Shown: positions 9,545-17,771 of the stretch, one piece after another
Layout: every line of letters begins with the position of its first letter
Numbering within the stretch: the first letter of the stretch is position 1
NCBI GenBank assembly: GCA_964058845.1
Contig: CAXKVR010000749.1
Span: 1 to 17,982 of the forward strand
Length of the DNA: 17,982 nucleotides
From: Carex sylvatica
Lineage: Eukaryota; Streptophyta; Magnoliopsida; Poales; Cyperaceae
Reading direction: 5' to 3'
Notes under the pieces: generated by a model
What the model saw: only the letters and a program-made list of their open reading frames with translations
Told to the model about the DNA's origin: nothing
Databases searched by the model: none
Position numbers and translations under genes: made by a program

Positions 9545-9746
9545 CTGGACCGGACCGGGTACCCTACCCGGACCGCCCTACCCGTGCCGGGTATCACGGG
9601 CACGGGTATAACACGGGTAGGGTACGGGTTTTGAAAAAAATATCCGTGATACCCGGCCCGAGATACCCGTATACCCGTGATACCCGTACCCGACCCATAC
9701 CCGTACCGGACCCCGGATATACCCTACCCGCCCGTACCCTACCCGT
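9543..9746. repeat. Right GC-rich subterminal array of ACCCG/CGGGT motifs
   Basis: About 200 bp dense in acccg, acccgt, acccta and their complements, ending 13 bp from the transposon end. It contains local inverted repeats, for example cgggtatcacgggcacgggta against tacccgtgatacccg. It is the counterpart of the array at 4200-4440 and the probable transposase binding region. Confidence 0.85.
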
Positions 9747-9759
9747 TAGCAAACCCCTA

Positions 9760-9767
9760 CTTCGGGG
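9760..9767. repeat. Right 8-bp target site duplication of the hAT element
   Basis: cttcgggg, identical to 4178-4185. The bases that follow (gtaggtctgatgcc) continue the interrupted older sequence. Confidence 0.92.
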
Positions 9768-9985
9768 TAGGTCTGATGCCCATTGGACCTACTTTGGTTT
9801 GATGCGTGATCTGGCCATCAAATTGCATCAAGATTCGTGCGATCCATATTAAAACCGTATGAGTTTTTATCAATTTCTGTGCGCACAGATCTTAATGCTA
9901 ATCGTACGGTGATAGAGCTAATTGAACCTAAAAGTAGGTCCAATGCCTATCGGACGTACTCCTATCTCGATAATTATATCTATTT
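9768..9985. mobile_element. Relic of an old fold-back element, split by the hAT insertion
   Basis: The sequence at 9767-9795 (gtaggtctgatgcc, then cattggacctacttt) matches in inverse the stretch at 9931-9959. The pairing continues inward with divergence (gcatcaagattcgtgcgatc against gcattaagatctgtgcgcac). It also continues outward: 9960-9978 pairs with 4166-4185, on the far side of the hAT element. Arm identity is roughly 75 percent. Removing the hAT element and one duplication copy gives one hairpin of about 240 bp. Outer ends and superfamily are not clear. Confidence 0.5.
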
Positions 9986-10955
9986 TGTGAATTTCCACCT
10001 GTCTGGCACTGCTTTTAGAAGAAAGTGTGAATTATGTCTGATCTAAAAAAATTAACAAAATTATGCCTGATTTTTTTTTTCAGAAGCAAATTTGTGTGCC
10101 ACCGTGTTAACCCATTTAAAAAAAAATAACTAGTTTTTTTATTAATCTCTCAAATATTCTTGACTTGCTAATTACTATAATTTTTTTAGTTTTTGTACCT
10201 CTGAATATTTTTTTATACTTGCTAATAAACATCTTAATTTACATACCTCAAAATTACAGATCACAGATGTAGACTAGAGGGAACCAAATTTTCTATTTTT
10301 TTTTTCTGATACTCTAATGACTAATTAAATATCTATACGATATTAATGTACGTAAGTTTCTAAACTGTTTTTTTTTATTTTAAAAAAAACAGAGAGATGA
10401 AGATCAAACTTGTAAATTATATATCATTATTATTACAACAAAGGATTCCTTTCACCCGATTTATTACAGCAAGTTTAGTGATCAAATTAACAAATTTCTA
10501 TACTTTTAATTGTTAAACATTTTGTGATCAAATTGAGATTCTTTTTACTTTGTTAGAAACTAACTGAACTAATATGTACAATTTTATTTACGTATTGTTA
10601 AACAAAATTTAAAACTATATTTAGTACATAAATTATATATCAATTGGATTTTCTCTAATTGAGTACAGTGGACACACAAATATTCATATTTTTTTTAGTC
10701 ATTGCAAGAACAGTGTCAAATAACGGAAAATTTCATATTTTGTCCTTCTTTTTCAAAACATAAAATAAAATAACCCCTTCTTAAAAATCTTAACAAAATG
10801 TCCTTATAGACCCCACTTTTCTCCTCTCTTACTCTCCCTCCCTCTCCTCTCATTTTACTCATCTTTAAAAAATTTGAGAAGGTGCAATTTTAAGAATCTT
10901 AAAATGTTTGGTACCATTTTTTTTTATCGTTTCATCCTCTATAGATTAACAATAT
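9986..10955. other. AT-rich intergenic stretch without recognisable genes
   Basis: Short open frames only. A pyrimidine-rich patch (cttttctcctctcttactctccctccctctcctctc) lies at about 10815-10855. The phrase aaatttcatattttgtcc near 10728 resembles some MITE ends, but I found no matching opposite end. Confidence 0.5.
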
Positions 10956-10964
10956 ATATATTTT

Positions 10965-11715
10965 GGGAGAATTTCATATATACCACTCAAAAACTGTGAA
11001 ATTACATATTTACCATCTAAATTTGTGTAATTACATATTTACCATCTAAAAATCCAATAACTCACATATTTACCCAATATAACTTTAATATATATCAAAT
11101 ATATCCAAAATTTAGATTAATTATGATTAATTTTTTTTAAACTATAATTAATCAAGGATCAACTTAGCACTCTCTCTTTCATTGCTTAGAACCGTTCTCC
11201 TTTATAACCAATATAAAAGATTAAAAACAAATATTCTAAACTGAGTCAGTAACAAAACACAGATTCTCAAACTCAGTTACTACTTTGATAACGGGTTGCG
11301 ATATCAGCGTCGAATTCAGTATGAATTATTTTGTTGAAAAAGTTGGAACAATTACCTTATTTTTAGACGATCAAGCTGGAGTTGAAATCCTTAAATCCTA
11401 GTCTGCTGCCCCTAATCTCTGAGTTTAAGTGGGAGAGACGAGATGTGAAGAGAGTTTAAGTGAAAATGGAAAGTTACATCAAAAAAGACGGAAGGAAAAT
11501 TTGTGCGAAAAGAGGAACAGACAGAGAAGGAGAAGCGACTAAATAACTTGTTAATTATATTTTATATAATCTTAAATTTAATTAATCTCATTTTTTGATT
11601 AATTGAATAAATATGTGAGATATTAGATTTTTAGATGGTAAATATGTAATTATAGAAATTTGAATGGTAAATACGTAATTTTACATTTTTTGAGTGGTAT
11701 ATATGAAATTCTCCC
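10965..11715. mobile_element. Non-autonomous Mutator-like element with long terminal inverted repeats, 751 bp
   Basis: Both ends read GGGAGAATTTCATATATACC and stay similar for about 115 bp (10965-11079 against 11600-11715). A 9-bp direct repeat, atatatttt, flanks it at 10956-10964 and 11716-11724. This is the duplication length expected of Mutator-like elements, though the site is AT-rich. Each arm carries two tandem copies of attacatatttaccatctaaa (about 29-bp period). The interior (about 11150-11560) is less AT-rich and unrelated to the arms. No transposase is encoded. Confidence 0.8.
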
Positions 11716-11724
11716 ATATATTTT

Positions 11725-12332
11725 TAATTAATGGATGCAGTTTTTATTTTTTATTACTTTTTAATTTATTTCTTTTGTATGTTTGAAGTTTCAATTTGTA
11801 TTAATTCATTGGTATTAATGTTTCTTGTTGTATTGATAAAATTATTGTTACGTTCTAAAATATTCTAATTAATGGATACATTATTGATTGGTTTCTTAAA
11901 ATATATATTATTTATTTTTAAAATTAATTATATTATTTATTTTTTAATAGTTAATAGCACGGGTAAAATATTTGGGAGATAAAAATGCTCAGAAAATAAT
12001 TATATTATTTCTGTTGGTCCCATGACAACGTGGCTAATTGCATAATATGTGGTTCCATAAAGTGTAAAAATAAATTCGGTATAATTTTGCAAAATCTTTT
12101 AGAAATAGGCATATCTGAGCAGTTTCTAAAAAAAAATACAAGCATAGACAGGTTAAAGTCGATCTATTCGAGCTTGTCGTGAGCAATGTGCAAGGTGAAC
12201 ACGCGCCATAGTTATCTGTTCTTTCGTTGGATGTCCTGATGTGACCTTCTCCCTTCTTTCTAAATATTGCAGTTTAGTTTTTGCTTTCCAAATCGAATTT
12301 TATAGGAGGATTGAGATGCTTATATTATATTA
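11725..12332. other. Intergenic stretch with no supported feature
   Basis: AT-rich to about 11960, then more mixed at 12000-12260 (for example gtcgatctattcgagcttgtcgtgagc). I found no open frame of note, no inverted ends and no RNA gene. Confidence 0.5.
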
Positions 12333-12341
12333 CATCTATAT

Positions 12342-12495
12342 GAATTCATATCAGCTGAAATTCTGAAAAAATTTCAACTAACCTACAATCTCTCTTCTTT
12401 CTCTCTTTTCAAAAAGTTAGGAGAGAAAGAAGAGAGAGAGGAGAGAGATTGCAAGCTTGTTGAAATTCTCTCAGAATTTCAGTAGATGTGGACTC
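12342..12495. mobile_element. Small MITE with 9-bp duplication and homopurine/homopyrimidine arms, 154 bp
   Basis: A perfect 9-bp repeat, catctatat, flanks it at 12333-12341 and 12496-12504. The first 24 bases and the inverted last 24 bases agree at 19 positions, with an identical inner stretch CTGAAATTCTG. Further in, a C/T tract (cttctttctctc) on the left pairs with gagagaaagaag on the right. Nearly the whole element folds back around about 12415. The duplication length fits a Mutator-like MITE. Confidence 0.72.
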
Positions 12496-12781
12496 CATCT
12501 ATATATTTATTTGTACTAAGTACTAACAGATATTTTGCTAATTATGTTTCATGAAAAAAATAATATTTTGATAAGAGTTGGAATTTCTTGCTCTTTGCAA
12601 ATACTGGTCATTTTAGGGAGCCCTGTGTAAAATTGATACATTAATTAATTGTTTATAACACACTTTCCTATATATTATCATATTTGATTGGACAGCTACA
12701 TCATTAGTTGCATATAAATTCATTAATTCCAAATTTTTTTCAAAAGAAGAAAGTAACAAGGAACAAACATGAGATGCATGA

Positions 12782-12799
12782 ATATATATATATATATAT
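12782..12799. repeat. (AT)9 microsatellite
   Basis: Uninterrupted AT dinucleotides, just downstream of the exon-like segment on the minus strand. Confidence 0.85.
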
Positions 12800-12820
12800 G
12801 TTTTGAATTTGAAATCAAAC

Positions 12821-12895
12821 CTTGCTGAAGGTGATTAGTTGTTCCTTCTATGCTTGACAGAGGCGCATAATTGTTAAAAGACGGCTGCAAATCTA
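12821..12895 (-). CDS. Isolated 75-nt exon-like segment, function unknown
   Basis: On the minus strand a good acceptor (ATTTCTGCAG|TAGATTTG) and a donor (CAGCAAG|GTTTGA) enclose 75 nt with phase 1 at both ends. It reads DLQPSFNNYAPLSSIE, then GTTNHLQQ. Base composition is visibly less AT-rich and more codon-like than the flanks. I do not recognise the peptide and found no partner exons with confidence within 3 kb. It could be an internal exon of a gene with large introns, a gene remnant, or chance. Confidence 0.25.
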
Positions 12896-12899
12896 CTGC

Positions 12900-13954
12900 A
12901 GAAATGAGAACAAAAGACAAATTAAATCAGACAAGTATATATATGAAATAAAAATTCCTATATCCTAACAAAATATTTAGTCCAAATTAACCGTTAATGA
13001 TAAGATTGGCAATTCATCATATAATATAGTGAGGAGTTAGTGCAACGGCAAACGCAAAAAAGAAGAAAAAGAAAAAGGAGGTAAAAAGAAATAAAATTGA
13101 CCCCCTCAAAAAAGAAAAAACGATCGATAAAGGAAACCAAAAGAACTTGAACAAGAATAAGACATGTTATCCAATGCTTTTTGGGTGCAACAGAACGATT
13201 CTTGCTAAAGAACTTGAGCAAGAAATTACACCAAAATATTTTGTTAACTATCTAAATCAATCAACGAGATTCGAAAACATTTAAATTATTGTGCATAAAA
13301 GTCTCCACAAAGTAATTAATGATAAACCTTCACCGCACATAACAACCTCCACAAAGTGAATGTAATCTGTTAATTAGCCTTAACATTTTTTTTTTTCAAG
13401 TGTAATGATTTTGCTCGTCCGAAAAAAATTGCTCACATTTTGTCCAATATAGGATTCATATTTTTTCTACAATCGAGAAGAGAGAAAAACACTTATATAT
13501 TTAAAGGGTGAACTATGCAAGGACTATATAAAAAAATTATGTGAATTCTATATGGCAAAAAAATAAACGAAAGATTTGAATCGATAGTTAACTGATCAAG
13601 TAGAACATTCTAGACATTCATTAGAAAAATATAAGAGGTGATACTAACACAATCAATTTTTTTATTAACAAAACAAATTCAAAGTTTTTACATGTATGGA
13701 CAAATTTGACCTGATTGGAATGCACTTTTTTTTATAGAAACGATAAATTATTTTATTTTCATAACTAAAACGTCTAGTAATATCTTCAAAAACTTGTTGG
13801 AAATGCTTTATTTTTTTCAGTTTGAAATGTACATGTACAAAGTTTCCAAGTAATAATATCTTGGAACAAAAAATGAATAGCGGAAAACAAGTTTACTTTT
13901 TGATGACTTTAATTAACTTAGTCGGATTTGTAATATTAAATACATTATTTCTTG

Positions 13955-13958
<4 letters not shown>
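12900..13958. other. AT-rich intergenic stretch without a supported gene
   Basis: It contains a purine-rich block (13055-13120) and an imperfect direct repeat, aaagaacttga(a/g)caaga, near 13140 and 13206. ctccacaaagt occurs twice near 13300-13360. Open frames here are short and low in complexity. Confidence 0.5.

Positions 13959-14004
<46 letters not shown>
13959..14004. repeat. (AT)23 microsatellite
   Basis: Uninterrupted AT dinucleotides for 46 bp, likely to vary in length between individuals. Confidence 0.95.
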
Positions 14005-14007
<3 letters not shown>

Positions 14008-14754
14008 CTTTTACTTTTACTGATTGTGCATTAGATGGTTTGTACATTTTTTTATTGATGAATGTTAGAAAAAAGTACAATTACATTCAAAATATTATCA
14101 TAATTCAATAAAAACACACTAAAAACACTATTAATTGAAAATAAACTTCTTGTACTGAATAAAATATCATCAGTTGAAAGAGTTATTTGATAGAATGATT
14201 TTTTATCGGTAAATAATGAGTTTGTTTTTCTTATTTCGTGCTTTGAAAATAAAATGTTATAAGAGGTTCCATAATTGATTTTTCATCTATAAGAGTACTT
14301 TTCTTTTGTTTTTGTTCTTTCAAATTGATAAAGATCTAACAATGAAAAATAATAAAATATATATTAACTTAATAAATGATTCTTATACTAGAAAACTGCA
14401 AAATCAACCGGAACAAAAATGACAATTGAAATAAATATGTAGAGGGGGCAAAATTGTCAATAAAATTTGAAAATTCAATATTGTTGTGTTAAAATAAAAA
14501 TTTATTGTGTTAATATCAGTAGTGTGAACCAAGATGCAGCTTGAGAGGTCGAATCATTAACAAATCTGAAGGATTTCATTTCTGACCGCGGGCTCTGACC
14601 GGAGCATGTTGACTTAAATATGTCAACGCAACTAAGCATGCATCATGCATGCCATAGAAGAACCTTTTCCGAGTTGCTAACTACCAATTCCTAATTTATG
14701 TTTCTCTTTGTTCTTGACTTGTCCTTGGAATTCTTTGTAGATTTTTTGAAAATA
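14005..14754. other. Intergenic stretch with a small palindrome cluster
   Basis: AT-rich. At 14608-14627 two inverted TTGAC motifs (gttgac ... gtcaac) are followed by a perfect 17-bp palindrome, gcatgcatcatgcatgc, at 14636-14652 containing RY-type CATGCA motifs. No gene was recognised next to it. Confidence 0.45.
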
Positions 14755-14762
14755 TATATTGT

Positions 14763-15089
14763 CAGGAGCGGAACTACAGTGTCACAGAGATAAATTGTCT
14801 ACTTTTAGATTTTTTTTTTTTTGGACTAAATTCTGTAATAGATCTTGTCTACTCTTAAATTTGATTATATCTATTTTTAAATTCAATTCAGAGTAGTAAT
14901 TGTCAGTTCATACTTCAAATATGAATGTGTGAGCCGTTTAATTTAATTAGAAAAGAAATATATTTTTAAAACTTTGTTCAATTCGGAGAATTATAGAGAC
15001 GATTCGAATATGATCATGTTTTAAAAAAAAAAAAAAAACTCAAATCTAATTTCTGCCTACTTCTGACTCAAATTCTGACAACGCCACTG
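14763..15089. mobile_element. Non-autonomous hAT-type element, 327 bp
   Basis: The left end is CAGGAGCGGAAC and the right end, inverted, CAGTGGCGTTGT. CAG(G/T)GGCG is a common plant hAT terminus. The flanking 8-mers tatattgt (14755-14762) and tatactgt (15090-15097) differ at one position, as expected of an aged 8-bp duplication. The interior is AT-rich, with an A-run at 15024-15039, and codes for nothing. Confidence 0.6.
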
Positions 15090-15342
15090 TATACTGTTAC
15101 GTGTCAAATAATATGGTATATGCTCCATGAAAATTAATTATTTACATAGCATGCTTATTTCCTTTTTTTAGTGTTTTTAATAGAATGTATTAAGATATCT
15201 TTGTCTCATAGTATATTTTCCAACATTAGTAACTTAAACATTATTACTCAATCTATTTAATATGATTGTAATTTCAGTTGTAGGTGTAATCTTGCAATTT
15301 AAGTTTCATATTCTTATAGTTGCTAGTTGCAAATCAATTATA

Positions 15343-15404
<62 letters not shown>
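15343..15404. repeat. Compound microsatellite (GT)n(AT)n(GA)n
   Basis: Consecutive GT (15343-15357), TA (15358-15376) and GA (15377-15404) tracts directly abut the left end of the palindromic element. A (TA)n tract at 15826-15851 abuts its right end. Confidence 0.9.
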
Positions 15405-15407
<3 letters not shown>

Positions 15408-15826
15408 GCTAATATACAATCGATTGTTCCTAGCCTCCTGTGCAACCAAATCGTTTTCCAATTTTTAAAGTCCAAATGATCGATCCAAACCGTTAGATGT
15501 CATCTCCATATTAAAATGTGCTAGGAGACCAAATTTTACATTTTTTGAAATTTTTTTACTATTTGTTAAGCCACTTTGAAAATCGCTGATCCAACGGTGG
15601 CTTACCAAACAGTAAAAACCAGAAGCTACCGTTGGATCAGCGATTTTCAAAGTTGCTTAACAAATAGTAAAAAAATTTCAAAAAATGTAAAATTTGGTCT
15701 CCTAGCACATTTTAATATGGAGATGATATCTAACGGTTTGGATCGATCATTTGGACTTTAAAAATTGAAAAACGACTTGATTGCACGGGAGGCTAGAAAC
15801 AATCGATTGTATATTAGCCTATCTCT
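15400..15826. mobile_element. Near-perfect palindromic fold-back MITE between TA microsatellites, 427 bp
   Basis: The left arm starts GAGATAGGCTAATATACAAT; the right arm inverted is the same. Over roughly 200 bp I count about eight mismatches, some 96 percent identity, around a short centre near 15613. No conventional duplication is visible because both flanks are TA repeats. Insertion into (TA)n is the habit of rice Micron elements (established knowledge); membership is inference. Both strands encode nearly the same short frame (starting MKIADPTVA), a by-product of the palindrome and not a gene. Confidence 0.85.
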
Positions 15827-16014
15827 ATATATATATATATATATATATATTATATTGTAATTTAGCAATATTGTAAAATTGATAATTGTCTGTAACCCTG
15901 TAACTGAAATTAATTGAAATTGTCATTATAAAATTTTAATTGCTTAGCAATGAAATGGAATATTACTCTAATAGAAAATTTATAGGATTAGTTAGGAGTT
16001 CGGACAGGTTAGTT

Positions 16015-16160
16015 TCTCTTTCTTTCTTTCTTTCTTTTTTTTTTTTTTTTTTTTTTTTTTGAGAAACTTGGCAGGTGCTGCCAAGTTGGTATTACTGTGT
16101 AGGAGATGCGGACAAAGGCAAACCCAAGTGAGCATGGGAAGAGAAGGGCCAACTGTCTTT
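16015..16160 (-). mobile_element. Possible short retroposon end with A-tail (minus orientation)
   Basis: On the minus strand, about 100 bp of non-AT-rich sequence end in a perfect 10-bp hairpin with a 3-nt loop (16065-16087). An uninterrupted A-run (16060-16036) and (GAAA)n repeats (16035-16015) follow. A stem-loop before a poly(A) and short tandem repeats resembles the 3' end of a plant LINE or SINE. I could not identify a target duplication or Pol III boxes. Confidence 0.35.
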
Positions 16161-16806
16161 CTGAATTTTAAAATTTTATTGAAGATATACATCCCCTGAA
16201 TTTAAATTAATATTGAAAATTAGATGTTAGAGTATTATTTTTTAGTACTCAATTAGCTATTTAAATTAGATTCATTATTTTATTATTCTCTTTTGACGAA
16301 AATTCTAAATCTACCTCTAGATATAGATTTAAAATCCGAATAAGAGATCTTTGTGAGTATTAGAATTTAAAAGGTCAGATTTCAATCTTTGTCTTATAGA
16401 AAATTAATAATGTTGTTCAATGTTTCAAGGATTCAAGCACACAGTTTTGGCTGACCCCCTTTGAACAATTTACCTAAAAATTATAATTTATCCCTTCTAC
16501 GTGACCTGTCAAGGTAGACTATTTAAATATATAGAGTACACAAGTACATAATTATGTTACAGTTGAATGATTTAGTCAACACATTAGGTGAAATAAATCC
16601 CCTAATCGTTGTACAATTTGCAATTTTGTACTAGATAACCTTTTCTGACCTCCGAATTTTCAACTTGGGTATTGTGATGTAGACATAATAGATGCCTCAT
16701 AAATATATATAGAATAGAGCAGCAGAATTTAGAAATGCTCTACATTTGTATGGGATTAATGAGTGTAAGTTTCTCAACTAAAAAGTAGTATCATCTTGTT
16801 TTAATA
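16161..16806. other. AT-rich intergenic stretch, nothing recognised
   Basis: No long open frame, inverted ends or RNA gene seen. Confidence 0.5.
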
Positions 16807-16816
16807 AACTCGAAAT

Positions 16817-17234
16817 GAGTAGAACTAGGATGTTCTTAAGTTTACTAAGTTTTTTTTTGGTGAACTTAAGTTTTAAATTCGTCAAATTGACTTCAAACAA
16901 TGAATTCGAACTGTTGAAACATGTCTATCTTACGAGTGATGCATCTACATGTAAAAAAATAATTAAAAATTAAAATTAATTTTGCATAGAGTCAAGTGAT
17001 AAAAAAAGTTAAAAAAATGAATGCATTAAAATTAATTTATTAACCTTCTAATTTTGACCACTTAACTTTATACTAAATTAATTTGAATATTTAAAATTTT
17101 CACATGTAGATGCATCACTTGTAACGTAGGCGGATTTCAACGGTTCATATTCGTCATTTGAAGTCAATTTAATGGATTTTAGACTTTAGTTCACCAAAGA
17201 GCTTGGTGAACTTAAGAACACCCTAGTTCTACTC
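16817..17234. mobile_element. Palindromic Mutator-like MITE, 418 bp
   Basis: The ends are GAGTAGAACTAGG(A/G)TGTTCTT, and most of the element folds back. For instance gtgatgcatctacatgt at about 16938 returns inverted at about 17102. The flanks aactcgaaat (16807-16816) and aacttgaaat (17235-17244) are a 10-bp duplication with one substitution. Arm identity is roughly 75-80 percent by eye, clearly older than the palindrome at 15400. No coding capacity. Confidence 0.75.
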
Positions 17235-17253
17235 AACTTGAAATATCAATAAT

Positions 17254-17763
17254 CAGAGCTGTAAATGAGCCGAGTTTGAGCGAGTTATCCCCAACTCGAA
17301 CTTAGCTCATTTAATAAACGAGCGAGTCAACTTGAGTTGGGATGGTAATAACGAGCTGTAGAGCCAACTTGAACTCAGCTCGTTATCAACTCAAGTTGAC
17401 TCGTAACTCATTTGGAACTCGTTTAACCAGTCAAGTTCTTAGGTATTGTTATACACTAATATGTGTTTATCTATACACAAACAATTGAAATTGTTTAGTA
17501 ATAGTTTATCCAAATACAAACAATCTAACACAGAGATAATAGGTCAACTCAAAGCAAACAACAACTTAGAATCCAATAATTTTTCTTACAACTTAGTACA
17601 TAACTCGAGTTATAAATGAACGAGTTATGTAACTCGAATTATAAATGAGCGAGCTGGGCTCAGCTCAAACTCAGCTCATTTATAAAAACGAGTCAGCCAA
17701 CTCAAGTTGTAGATGAGCGAGTTATGAGTGAGTTGCGAGTTCGAACAATTTTGTACAGCCTTA
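17254..17763. mobile_element. Non-autonomous hAT element with CGAGTT subterminal repeats, 510 bp
   Basis: The left end is CAGAGCTGTA and the right end, inverted, TAAGGCTGTA; both approach the plant hAT end CAGGGCTGTA. A perfect 8-bp duplication, tcaataat, lies at 17246-17253 and 17764-17771. Both subterminal regions are full of GAGCGAG, AACTCG, AGCTCA and CGAGTT motifs in both orientations; the middle (about 17440-17600) lacks them. No transposase. Confidence 0.85.
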
Positions 17764-17771
17764 TCAATAAT

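Larger units (their letters stand above)
4186..9759 (+). mobile_element. Complete hAT-superfamily DNA transposon with a decayed transposase, 5,574 bp
   Basis: The left end reads TAGTGGTTTGCT and the right end, reverse-complemented, TAGGGGTTTGCT (11 of 12 identical). Both are flanked by the identical 8-mer cttcgggg, the duplication length typical of hAT. Inside, in order: a GC-rich subterminal array; a promoter-like TTTAAATA; a putative leader intron with 105-bp repeats and a CTGTTTTTT minisatellite; the transposase pseudogene; a structured 3' segment; an A-rich minisatellite; and a second GC-rich array. TAG(G/T)GGTTTGC ends followed by ACCCG/CGGGT repeats are common among plant hAT elements (established knowledge). 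The intact duplication and ends suggest a fairly recent arrival, but the broken transposase means it could move only if supplied in trans. Confidence 0.93.

Noticed and set aside
9218..9603. Long minus-strand frames rich in Phe and Cys
   Set aside because: They translate the A-rich minisatellite and have no natural protein composition.
9837..10046. 69-codon plus-strand frame
   Set aside because: It lies across the arm of the old fold-back relic and has no recognised homology.
12130..12260. Possible snoRNA or other small RNA in a less AT-rich patch
   Set aside because: No proper C and D boxes, no H/ACA layout and no clear terminal stem.
12994..13221. 75-codon minus-strand frame with Phe-rich stretch
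   Set aside because: It translates a purine-rich block; no splice or promoter context and no recognised domain.
13822..14034. 70-codon plus-strand frame
   Set aside because: Its end is a translated AT microsatellite, and the start has no promoter or homology.
15465..15761. Two similar 61-codon frames on opposite strands
   Set aside because: They are mirror images created by the palindromic MITE and each covers an arm; no promoter or homology supports a gene.
15992..16192. Minus-strand frame with a poly-Lys tail
   Set aside because: The Lys run is the translated A-run of a possible retroposon tail.
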